Shown piece by piece: positions 50,108-57,541 of a stretch of DNA of 64,000 nucleotides. The notes beneath the pieces were generated by a model. It was not told where the DNA came from, did no database searches, and was given only the letters and a program-made list of their open reading frames with translations. Origin of the DNA: Drouetiella sp036703255. GTDB lineage: Bacteria > Cyanobacteriota > Cyanobacteriia > Elainellales > Elainellaceae. Where the stretch lies: NCBI GenBank assembly GCA_036703255.1, contig DATNPL010000131.1:9846-73845 (forward strand), written 5' to 3'. Position numbers and translations under genes: made by a program. Within the stretch, counting starts at the first letter, position 1, and each line of letters begins with the position of its first letter.

Positions 50108-51358
50108 ATGAGAGTCGGTTTGCAAGCTGCATTGGGTGATGTTAATTTGGATGCTACCCAAGCCAGCAGTCAGCGACAGTTAGCCATTTCGCTGTCGGCG
50201 GTCGCCGATACTCGCGATCGCCATGCCCCGCTCAACCTTTGCCTCATCCTTGATCACAGCGGCTCTATGAATGGGCGTGCCTTAGAAACCGTGAAGCAGG
50301 CGGCAAGCCATATTGTAGATAGCCTCTCACCGGGCGATCGCCTCTCTATTGTGGTGTTTGACCATCGAGCTAAGGTGCTGGTGCCTAATCAAATCATGGA
50401 AGACCCCAGCCGCGTTAAGCGAGAGATTCAGCAGCTCCAGGCCAGCGGCGGTACCGCGATCGATGAAGGTATGCGGCTGGGCATCGAGGAATTAGCAAAG
50501 GGCAAGAAAGATAGTATCTCCCAGGCTTTTTTGCTGACGGATGGCGAAAACGAACATGGTGACAATCCACGCTGCCTGAAGCTTGCAGGTCTGGCGGCCA
50601 ATTACAGCATTACTCTGAATACCTTGGGGTTTGGCGATCGCTGGAATCAGGACATCCTTGAAAAAATTGCGGATGCTGGGGGAGGTTCGCTTTCCTATAT
50701 TCAGCGTCCTGAAGCTGCCGTTAGCGCGTTTAGTCGGCTCTTTACTCGGATTCAGTCCGTCGGCTTGACCAATGCCCATCTGTTGCTGTCCCTGTCTCCT
50801 CAGGCCAATTTAGCCGAGCTAAAGCCGATCGCCCAAGTCGTTCCAGATACGATCGAGCTGAATGCGCTCTACGAAGGCGGGCAGCACATTGTGCGTTTGG
50901 GAGATCTGATGATGGATAGCCCCAGAGTCGTGCTGACCAATCTCTACATTCAGCAGCTTCCAGAAGGCATTCAGCCGATCGCCCAAGTTCAGGTGCGCTA
51001 CGATGACCCGATCACCGGACAAGTCGGTCTGCTCTCTGAGAACATCCCCATCGAAGCCAACGTTCTCCTGCACTATCAGCCTGCCCTCAATGCTGAAGTC
51101 CAGCAGCATATCTTAGCGCTGGCTAAGTATCGCCAGACTCAAATTGCCGAAACGAAACTACAGCAGGGCGATCGGGCAGGAGCCGCCACCATGCTGCAAT
51201 CTGCGGCTAAAACGGCTCTGCAAATGGGCGACCAAAACGCGGCTACCGTGCTGCAAGACAACGCCACCCGCCTACAGGCAGGGGGTGATCTATCGGATGC
51301 CGATCGCAAAAAGACGCGCATTGCTTCAAAAACCGTACTGCAAGATCTAAAAGAGTAA
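50108..51358 (+). CDS. von Willebrand factor A domain protein (intact metal site)
   Basis: The 416-residue protein from ATG 50108 (MRVGLQAALGDVNLDATQAS; GGAG upstream) has a VWA domain at about 40-215. The metal-ion site is intact: DHSGSMNG (DxSxS), Thr in GGTAIDEGM and Asp in LLTDGENEHGDN. A beta-rich domain and a helical C-terminus (about 330-416, ALAKYRQTQIAETKLQQGD) follow. No signal peptide. It is probably a cytoplasmic metal-dependent protein-interaction protein. The next gene, convergent, is a second VWA protein, suggesting a functional pair. Confidence 0.9.
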   Translation: MRVGLQAALGDVNLDATQASSQRQLAISLSAVADTRDRHAPLNLCLILDHSGSMNGRALETVKQAASHIVDSLSPGDRLSIVVFDHRAKVLVPNQIMEDPSRVKREIQQLQASGGTAIDEGMRLGIEELAKGKKDSISQAFLLTDGENEHGDNPRCLKLAGLAANYSITLNTLGFGDRWNQDILEKIADAGGGSLSYIQRPEAAVSAFSRLFTRIQSVGLTNAHLLLSLSPQANLAELKPIAQVVPDTIELNALYEGGQHIVRLGDLMMDSPRVVLTNLYIQQLPEGIQPIAQVQVRYDDPITGQVGLLSENIPIEANVLLHYQPALNAEVQQHILALAKYRQTQIAETKLQQGDRAGAATMLQSAAKTALQMGDQNAATVLQDNATRLQAGGDLSDADRKKTRIASKTVLQDLKE

Positions 51359-51365
51359 AGCTGGC

Positions 51366-51425
51366 TCTCATCTTACAAGCCCTAATCTTACGAAGTCTCA
51401 TCTGGCAAACTCTAGCCTTGCAAGA
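51366..51425. repeat. 15-bp tandem repeat, four imperfect copies
   Basis: Units start at 51366, 51381, 51396 and 51411: TCTCATCTTACAAGC, CCTAATCTTACGAAG, TCTCATCTGGCAAAC, TCTAGCCTTGCAAGA. They fill the space between the two convergent VWA genes and run into the 3' end of the second. Copies are imperfect but keep the period. Confidence 0.65.
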
Positions 51426-52047
51426 CCTGCATCAAAAACGCGGTGAGCGCATCTGGCTCGATCGCCCCTAGGAGGGCAGTATGGACAATATCAAACTTGG
51501 CTCCTGCCGCCTGAAGGTTGTCATCTAGCGCTGTTAAGTAACCCTTGGCGATCAGGTCTTCTCCAATTTGAACAAAGCCAATGCCCAACTCTTGATCAAC
51601 GTCCATTTTGTAGGTGGCTGCTTTGATAGCGTTAGCTACCGCCATGCGATCGCTGGGTTCGCCATCCAGCAGCACCACAATCATTTCACCATTGGCTTTG
51701 GTTTGACCTGCCGCCTTTCGGGCAAAATAGTCTTCTAGCTCGGTTTGCAAAACTTCTAGCAAATTGATATTGCCAGGGGGATAGCCCGCCTCAATCACCT
51801 GCTCTAAATTCGCGCTTTTGACCTGTTCATATTTTTTAAAGATGCAGTCTGCTTGAGGCGATCGGCAGGAGACATACACCGTGATACCGTCTGGGTCAAA
51901 GGCTTCGCAGACTTGGATAAGCTTTAACACTGCGGCTTGGGCAGCTATCCAGCGCTCGGCAAATCCAGGCGGCTTTGTGCCTGAGTCTACCGTCGTTTTA
52001 GCGATAATGACCGTATAGTCTCGATCGTTGAGCAGGGTTTCGTTCAT
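51412..52047 (-). CDS. VWA-domain protein without metal-binding (MIDAS) motif
   Basis: The 211-residue protein consists of a VWA domain. From memory, cyanobacterial relatives begin DYTLIIDKSGSM; here this reads DYTVIIAKTTVDSG, so the DxSxS metal site is gone. Other parts stay conserved: ERWIAAQAAVLKLIQVCEAF, FDPDGITVYVS, GNINLLEVLQTELEDYF, VVLLDGEPSDR and AGAKFDIV. The protein is probably a pseudo-VWA binding domain that no longer needs Mg2+. It faces the intact VWA gene convergently, with 53 bases between. No signal peptide. Confidence 0.85.
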   Translation of the reverse strand: MNETLLNDRDYTVIIAKTTVDSGTKPPGFAERWIAAQAAVLKLIQVCEAFDPDGITVYVSCRSPQADCIFKKYEQVKSANLEQVIEAGYPPGNINLLEVLQTELEDYFARKAAGQTKANGEMIVVLLDGEPSDRMAVANAIKAATYKMDVDQELGIGFVQIGEDLIAKGYLTALDDNLQAAGAKFDIVHTALLGAIEPDALTAFLMQVLQG

Positions 52048-52325
52048 AGGGATTGCATCATCTCTAGAGGCACAGCTCCTTCAGCGGTTCTAGAGGATTG
52101 TGAATTGAATAAAACCAAAGATTTTTGTTAAAAACAGTCCGCGTTTTCAAAAAATCTTTGGAGTCAATTTATCCCCGATCCAAAGAGCAACTCAAGGAGC
52201 TATCCCCATCAAACCATCGCTTCGCAAAATCAGCGCAAACCCGCCAAAAATATTTTTGGCGGATTTTGAACCATGCCAATCTCAACGGTAATCGCTTCAG
52301 GGCATTCATTTTGAAAGCTTCAAGC

Positions 52326-52685
52326 CTAGTGAGGCTTCATCGGCACCCGTAGAGACTGGTGAAGCGATCGCCATTCTTCAAAGCACAGGCGGTCTGCCTC
52401 AAAGCTTTCCCTCAGAAAAATAGAAATGGCTTGGCAGGCCGCGTACCCGTTAATCGTGTGCTTAGCGACTCGCAAAGCTTCAATTTCTGAGCTGTAGGTA
52501 GTCATATCTTTAATTTTTTCGCGGCAGGGAGAGTAGCAAACCATTTGAAAACCCAACTCTATAGGGGTAATCTCAATCAGCCAACCTCGATAAAAATCTG
52601 ATAAACGCGCATCATTCACAAAACAAACATCACCCCTGTGATGCAGCAGACAACGGAGTAGCGGCAAATGCATTACCCAGAACAT
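52326..52685 (-). CDS. Protein of 119 residues, unknown function
   Basis: The product includes FYRGWLIEITPIELGFQMVC, SSEIEALRVAKHTINGYAAC and a C-terminal SIFLRESFEADRLCFEEWRS. The middle looks like a regulatory or nucleic-acid-contact beta-alpha fold that I cannot name. MFWVMHLPLL is the longest possible start; ATGs at codons 5 (MHLPLL) and 48 (MVCYSPCREK) exist. Upstream is the surE promoter region in the other direction. Gene-like composition, function unknown. Confidence 0.6.
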   Translation of the reverse strand: MFWVMHLPLLRCLLHHRGDVCFVNDARLSDFYRGWLIEITPIELGFQMVCYSPCREKIKDMTTYSSEIEALRVAKHTINGYAACQAISIFLRESFEADRLCFEEWRSLHQSLRVPMKPH

Positions 52686-52885
52686 CTTTATGCCCCCAAT
52701 CTAGCTAACCCTCAGCCAGCGAAGATAGAGCCACTCAGCGGAACTGTCTGCGCCATTGCTACAAATGCAGGGTGGCAAATGAGGCTGAGAACGAGGCTTA
52801 GGGAGACAGATTCCAAGCAAGTCTAGACTTCTTATCTTGACGGTCTGATTAAACTAGATCTGGACTCTAGATTTCTCTAGCCTTT

Positions 52886-53719
52886 ATGAATCTTCTGGTG
52901 AGTAACGATGACGGCATTTTTGCCCTGGGCGTGCAGACATTGGCAAATACATTGGCGATCGCAGGGCATCAAGTTACCGTCGTTTGCCCCGATCGGGAAC
53001 GCTCTGCCACCGGACATGGGCTGACGCTGCATGATCCGATTCGAGCAGAAGTTGTAGAGTCTGCGTTTCATCCTTCTATCAAAGCTTGGGCTTGCTCAGG
53101 AACGCCCTCCGATTGCGTCAAGCTAGCCTTGGGAACATTGCTCAGTAGCCCACCCGATATGGTGCTTTCGGGCATCAATCATGGAGCGAACTTGGGAACA
53201 GATGTGCTGTATTCAGGGACTGTATCTGCGGCTATGGAGGGCGTACTGGAGGGCATTCCTAGCATTGCCTTCAGTCTTGCCAGCTATTCTTCTCAGGGCT
53301 TTCAGCCCGCCGCCGATTTTGCCAACAAGCTCGCAACTCATCTGCACAAACATCCTTTGGCGCAGATCACATTGCTCAGCGTTAATATTCCTCCGGTGCC
53401 TCAGCATGAAATTGCCGGAGTTGCCATGACCCGTCAAGGCATTCGCCGCTACTTTGATATGTTTGAAAAACGTCTCGATCCAAGGGGCAAAACCTACTAC
53501 TGGCTGTCGGGCGAGGTGATTGAAGACTCTGACGAAGTTGAGCCTGAATCTGTGGAGATGGCCACCCTGAAGGCCGCTGGGGCTGAGCTGGAGTGGTTTC
53601 GCCAAGCACCCACAGATGTCCAGGCGATTCGGAAAAATTACATCACTATTACACCGCTGCAATACAACTTGACTTGTGCTGCGGGTCTTGCATCTCTGCA
53701 AAGTTGGCAAGAGCTTTAA
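52886..53719 (+). CDS. surE: 5'/3'-nucleotidase SurE
   Basis: The 277-residue protein is SurE: metal ligands D8 and D9 (SNDDGIFA), S40 (RERSATGHG), N98 (SGINHGANLG), plus YSGTVSAAMEGVLEGIPSIA. It dephosphorylates nucleoside monophosphates and other phosphate esters. The C-terminal region (KAAGAELEWFRQAPTDVQAI) is typical. The last codons belong to an 18-bp repeat (53700-53735) whose second copy lies after the stop. Start MNLLVSNDDG is the family start. Confidence 0.96.
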   Translation: MNLLVSNDDGIFALGVQTLANTLAIAGHQVTVVCPDRERSATGHGLTLHDPIRAEVVESAFHPSIKAWACSGTPSDCVKLALGTLLSSPPDMVLSGINHGANLGTDVLYSGTVSAAMEGVLEGIPSIAFSLASYSSQGFQPAADFANKLATHLHKHPLAQITLLSVNIPPVPQHEIAGVAMTRQGIRRYFDMFEKRLDPRGKTYYWLSGEVIEDSDEVEPESVEMATLKAAGAELEWFRQAPTDVQAIRKNYITITPLQYNLTCAAGLASLQSWQEL

Positions 53720-53735
53720 AGTTGGCAAGAGCTTT
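53700..53735. repeat. 18-bp direct duplication at the surE stop
   Basis: AAAGTTGGCAAGAGCTTT occurs at 53700-53717 and again at 53718-53735. The first copy codes for the last residues of SurE; the second is untranslated. It is a simple tandem duplication. Confidence 0.9.
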
Positions 53736-54007
53736 AAAGGCTATTCCGGTAAAGGCTATCTCTGGTAACACGGCTGTAGCCTAAAGCATCTGTAGCCATT
53801 CTGTTAACAACAAAATAACAACTAAAGCAAATCTGCCAAATTTTCGTTGTGTGGCGATCGCTTGCCCTGAAACTTGCCCTACAAAATGACCTATGAAATG
53901 ACTTATGAAAAATGAAGTGTCTGACCTAGATGGAGCCTACCACCTCAGTCCGCCTTCTAACTTTTAGGGTAAGTTTGTGGATAGCCATTATGTGCAAAGG
54001 AGTTTTT

Positions 54008-54103
54008 GTGTCAAGGATTTATGGAACACAGGTCAGGAAAGAACCCATTAAACTGGTAGATAAGGTGGTACGCAAGGCTCAACACGACCCCACCGTTTGT
54101 TGA
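54008..54103 (+). CDS. Candidate 31-residue basic micro-protein
   Basis: GTG 54008 follows AAAGGAG by five bases, one of the best ribosome binding sites in the window, and opens 31 codons to TGA 54103: MSRIYGTQVRKEPIKLVDKV then VRKAQHDPTVC. The product is basic (Lys/Arg rich) and could form an amphipathic helix. No known family comes to mind. The gene, if real, is alone in a 917-base gap. Chance occurrence is possible, as only one reading supports it. Confidence 0.45.
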   Translation: MSRIYGTQVRKEPIKLVDKVVRKAQHDPTVC

Positions 54104-54274
54104 GTTTACCCTGTGAGCGACCCAGACGAGGCATTCTTGTGAATAACGATTTAAAACCTAATGCAAGGCAGTCGTGATGTTTCCAGTCTACCGCTGCTTT
54201 TTTGGAACGGTTCGCGCCTTGCCCTTTTCAAAAAATGAACGGCAAGTCTAAAACATTACTCAAGCCGCAAGGAT

Positions 54275-54427
54275 TTAGAAGATAGTTTGGCAAAAGTTTG
54301 GGCACAATGTATTAGGGTGCTCCAGACAGTTTTCTACCCACCCAGAGCGGCAAATGGCACCAAAGTAACCTTTGAGCACGCAATGGGCATTGTCGTAAGT
54401 GACAAAGCAAATGGGCAAGCCATGCAC
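54275..54427 (-). CDS. Candidate 50-residue Cys-rich micro-protein
   Basis: From GTG 54427 to TAA 54275 the frame codes for 50 residues with six Cys (7, 16, 26, 34, 42, 46), including ICFVTYDNAHCVLKGYFGAI and CRSGWVENC. The region before the GTG (GGATAGAG) is only a weak ribosome binding site and an in-frame TAG lies four codons upstream. The composition looks protein-like, but a remnant of a longer gene is as likely. Listed with low confidence. Confidence 0.25.
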   Translation of the reverse strand: MHGLPICFVTYDNAHCVLKGYFGAICRSGWVENCLEHPNTLCPNFCQTIF

Positions 54428-54636
54428 TTTGATACTCTATCCAAATCACAATTCAAATCACACTGAGTTAAGCTTTCTAGCCCAAGCTCTCTGGCCTTAG
54501 CTCTTTGAGAGCGATCGAACACGAGTCTCTGGTGCAGGTGTCAACAAACGGCTCCGCTGATCGGTTGATCAAGGTTAATTGATCGTAAACACAGAATTCT
54601 TTACTGAGACTTGGTGGAATCTGGCAGCAAACACTC

Positions 54637-55509
54637 ATGTCTAACCTAGAAGTGCCTAACATACAAGACCAATTTACAGTTCATTTTTGGGGCGTTAGAG
54701 GCAGTATTGCCTGTCCAGGGTCAAATACAGTCCGCTATGGCGGCAACACCTCCTGCGTCGAAATGCGCGTTGGCGGACATCGCCTCACGTTTGATGGCGG
54801 CACCGGGCTGCGGGTGCTGGGGCAAAAGATGTTGAGCGACATGCCGATCGAGGCTCACATGTTTTTTACCCATTCCCATTGGGATCATATTCAGGGCTTT
54901 CCGTTTTTTGTCCCTGCTTTTGTCAAGGTCAATCGCTTTCATATTTACGGCGCGATCGCTCCTAACGGCTCAACGATTGAACAGCGCCTTAATGACCAAA
55001 TGCTGCACCCCAACTTTCCAGTGCCGCTTCAGATTATGGGGGCTGACCTCAAGTTCTACGACTTAGAGGTGGGTGAAGCAGTTCATCTAGGGGATGTTAC
55101 GGTAGAGAACGCCTTGCTCAACCACCCCGGCGAAGCGATCGGCTATCGGGTCAACTGGCAGGGACATGCCGCCGCCTATGTGACGGACACAGAGCATTTT
55201 CCCGATCGCCTTGATGAAAACGTGCTGTGGCTGGCACGCGATGCCGATATCTTGATCTACGATGCTACCTATACCGATGCTGAGTACCATGATCCGCGAT
55301 CGAGCAAAGTGGGGTGGGGGCATTCGACCTGGCAAGAGGCTGTGAAAATAGCTAAGGCGGCTAATGTCAAAAAATTGGTTATTTTCCATCATGATCCGCT
55401 GCATGATGACAATTTTATGGATCAGCTGAAAGAAGACACCGCCCGCGCTTTTCCCAATAGTATTGTCGCTTGGGAAGGGATGGAGCTAGATTTGCAGTCT
55501 TTGATCTGA
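54637..55509 (+). CDS. Metallo-beta-lactamase-fold hydrolase
   Basis: The 290-residue protein starts FTVHFWGVRGSIACPG, typical of a cyanobacterial MBL group. It carries the metal motif THSHWDH (H79, H81, D83, H84), further ligands in NHPGEAIGYR and YVTDTEH, and DADILIYDATYTDAEY and VIFHHDP. It probably hydrolyses a phosphodiester or thioester; the WGVRGSI group resembles RNase Z/phosphodiesterase-like enzymes, but the substrate is unknown. It is followed by ribF after 36 bases, and moxR after that, forming a likely three-gene operon. Confidence 0.9.
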   Translation: MSNLEVPNIQDQFTVHFWGVRGSIACPGSNTVRYGGNTSCVEMRVGGHRLTFDGGTGLRVLGQKMLSDMPIEAHMFFTHSHWDHIQGFPFFVPAFVKVNRFHIYGAIAPNGSTIEQRLNDQMLHPNFPVPLQIMGADLKFYDLEVGEAVHLGDVTVENALLNHPGEAIGYRVNWQGHAAAYVTDTEHFPDRLDENVLWLARDADILIYDATYTDAEYHDPRSSKVGWGHSTWQEAVKIAKAANVKKLVIFHHDPLHDDNFMDQLKEDTARAFPNSIVAWEGMELDLQSLI

Positions 55510-55545
55510 TGTAGATCGGTGCTGAAATGTGTCAAAATGTAAAGC

Positions 55546-56508
55546 GTGTGGATTGCCGACTCTCTCGCTACGATTAAAACTCCAACCTCCGTTGCCCTGG
55601 GGAACTTCGATGGTATACACCGGGGGCATCGACAGGTCATTCAGCCCATTTTTTCCGAGATTTCAGGTCGTGACTCGCTGGATGCAGCGACAACCGCAGC
55701 TTTTACAGTTCAGCCCCTGGCGACGGTCGTCAGCTTTTGTCCCCATCCGCAGGAGTTTTTTACCGGGCAACGCCGCCTGTTGTTGACTCCTTTGGCCGAA
55801 AAAATTCATTATCTTCAGGCAATCGGCGTAGAGCAGTTTGTTTTGCTGCCGTTTGATCAACACCTTGCCTGTCTTAACCCGCAGGAATTTGTCGAGAAAA
55901 TTTTGATTCAGCGCTTGCAGGTCAAGCAGATCAGCATCGGTCAAGACTTTCGGTTTGGGCAAAAGCGGGCAGGAACGGCCGCAGATTTACAGGCGATCGC
56001 CATCCAGCACCATATCCCTGTCACCATTGCGCCGCTACACACCTGCGAGGGCGAGCGCATCAGCAGTTCAGCCATCCGGCACAACCTAGAGCAGGGCAAT
56101 GTGCCGCAGGCAAATTTGCTATTGGGCAGACCCTTCACCCTCTTAGGGCAAGTGGTGCAAGGGCAGCAGTTGGGTAGAACGATCGGGTTTCCAACGGCAA
56201 ATCTGCAAGTTCCTGAGGAGAAGTTTTTGCCCCGGCAAGGCGTTTACAGCGTTTGGGTGCAAGTGGGCGGATTAGAGGAAGAAACTCGGCTCCCTGGCGT
56301 GATGAACATTGGCAACCGCCCCACGGTCAATGGCACTCAGCAGACGATCGAAGTGCATCTGCTCGATTGGTCAGGCGATTTGTATGGGCAAACCTTGGCG
56401 GTAAGTTTAGACAGTTTTTTGCGATCGGAACAAAAATTCGCCTCGCTGGATGATCTGAAAGCGCAAATTGCTCAGGATAGTCAGGTCGCGCGATCGCGGC
56501 TACGGTAG
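55546..56508 (+). CDS. ribF: Bifunctional riboflavin kinase / FAD synthetase
   Basis: GTG start at 55546 (MWIADSLATIKTPTSVALGN). The N-terminal FAD synthetase has ALGNFDGIHRGHRQ (residues 18-31), FCPHPQEFF and ERISSSAIR. The C-terminal riboflavin kinase has GRTIGFPTANLQVPEEK, GVYSVWV and MNIGNRPTV. The 320-residue enzyme converts riboflavin to FMN and then to FAD. It lies between the MBL-fold gene and moxR, with short spacing on both sides. Confidence 0.96.
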   Translation: MWIADSLATIKTPTSVALGNFDGIHRGHRQVIQPIFSEISGRDSLDAATTAAFTVQPLATVVSFCPHPQEFFTGQRRLLLTPLAEKIHYLQAIGVEQFVLLPFDQHLACLNPQEFVEKILIQRLQVKQISIGQDFRFGQKRAGTAADLQAIAIQHHIPVTIAPLHTCEGERISSSAIRHNLEQGNVPQANLLLGRPFTLLGQVVQGQQLGRTIGFPTANLQVPEEKFLPRQGVYSVWVQVGGLEEETRLPGVMNIGNRPTVNGTQQTIEVHLLDWSGDLYGQTLAVSLDSFLRSEQKFASLDDLKAQIAQDSQVARSRLR

Positions 56509-56560
56509 ATTCGTTAGGCTAAGGGCATACTAGCGTTATTGAGTCGCCTCAGGATTTGCC

Positions 56561-57466
56561 ATGAGAGAAAGCATTGAATTGCTGATCGAAAATTTAGGTC
56601 GGACGATTGTCGGCAAGCAGGAGGCGATTCGCCTGATGCTGGTGGCGCTGTTTTCGGGGGGGCATGTGCTGCTAGAAGATGTGCCAGGAGTTGGCAAAAC
56701 CCTGCTGGCAAAGTCGCTGGCGCGATCGATTGACGGAGAGTTTCAAAGAATTCAATGTACGCCGGATCTGCTGCCAACCGATGTGACAGGCACGAATATC
56801 TGGAATCCACGCCAGGGCGAATTTACATTTTTGCCTGGGCCTGTGTTTGCCAATGTCTTACTGACCGATGAAATTAATCGGGCGACCCCGCGCACCCAGT
56901 CGGCCTTGCTAGAAGTGATGGAAGAACATCAGGTGACGATCGATAGAACGACGCGATTGGTACCCGATCCGTTCTTCGTCATTGCCACGCAAAACCCGGT
57001 AGAGTATCAGGGCACTTTTCCGCTCCCCGAAGCGCAGATGGATCGCTTTGCCTTGTCCCTCAGTTTGGGCTATCCCAGTGAGGCAGAAGAGTTACAAATG
57101 CTGGAGCGGCTTGGATCTGCCTCTGCTGAAGCGCTACAGCCCTGTATCTCGGTGCTAGAGGTACAGGAGTTGCGCCGTTTATGCACCCAGGTCAAAGTGG
57201 AAGGCTCTCTGCGACAGTACATGCTGGATCTGGTGCGGGCAACCCGTCAGGACGAAGAAATTTTGCTTGGGGTTAGCCCTAGAGGCACGGTGGCGCTGCA
57301 TCGGGCGGCACAGGCGTTTGCTTTCCTGGAAGGTCGAAGTTACGCCATCCCTGATGATGTGAAATTTCTTGCGCCCTATGTCTTATGCCACCGCATGATT
57401 CCCACAGGGGGTCGCAAAACCAAGCTGATTATGGAAAGGCTGCTGCGATCGATCGCCATTCCTTAA
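56561..57466 (+). CDS. MoxR-family AAA+ ATPase
   Basis: The 301-residue protein has the MoxR layout: Walker A VPGVGKTL (41-48), LLPTDVTGTNIWNPRQGEF, Walker B with D103-E104 (VLLTDEINRATPRTQ), sensor-1 ATQNPVEYQGTFPLPEAQMD, and LGVSPRGTVALHRAAQAFA. MoxR ATPases often act with VWA proteins as metal-insertion or assembly chaperones; here the VWA genes lie about 5 kb upstream rather than adjacent. The gene is the last of the MBL-ribF-moxR unit and is followed by a hairpin. Confidence 0.94.
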   Translation: MRESIELLIENLGRTIVGKQEAIRLMLVALFSGGHVLLEDVPGVGKTLLAKSLARSIDGEFQRIQCTPDLLPTDVTGTNIWNPRQGEFTFLPGPVFANVLLTDEINRATPRTQSALLEVMEEHQVTIDRTTRLVPDPFFVIATQNPVEYQGTFPLPEAQMDRFALSLSLGYPSEAEELQMLERLGSASAEALQPCISVLEVQELRRLCTQVKVEGSLRQYMLDLVRATRQDEEILLGVSPRGTVALHRAAQAFAFLEGRSYAIPDDVKFLAPYVLCHRMIPTGGRKTKLIMERLLRSIAIP

Positions 57467-57494
57467 GCTGTTTACGCATGCCAGGGCTGTTTAT

Positions 57495-57529
57495 GAATGA
57501 AGGAGGCGCTCTGCGCCCCTCCTTCATTC
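57495..57529. terminator. Hairpin with three-base loop between moxR and opcA
   Basis: GAATGAAGGAGGCGC (57495-57509) pairs with GCGCCCCTCCTTCATTC (57513-57529) around TCT, with two unpaired C on the right arm. It lies between convergent genes and shares its tip with the hairpin at 29451. Confidence 0.75.
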
Positions 57530-57541
57530 GTGAATACCAAC

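Larger units (their letters stand above)
53720..54636. other. 917-base intergenic stretch with possible micro-proteins
   Basis: No gene of usual size is present. Two small frames are listed separately: 54008-54103 (plus, strong ribosome binding site) and 54275-54427 (minus, Cys-rich). The size of the gap, next to a chromosome region with short spacers, suggests hidden content such as a small RNA. I found no tmRNA, 6S or RNase P RNA signature. Confidence 0.5.

Noticed and set aside
53720..54636. tmRNA, RNase P RNA or tRNA in the gap
   Set aside because: I found no tRNA-like T-arm, tmRNA tag region or conserved RNase P core by eye; a covariance-model search would be decisive.
55087..55404. Minus-strand frame opposite the MBL-fold gene
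   Set aside because: It is a shadow of the conserved metallo-hydrolase frame.
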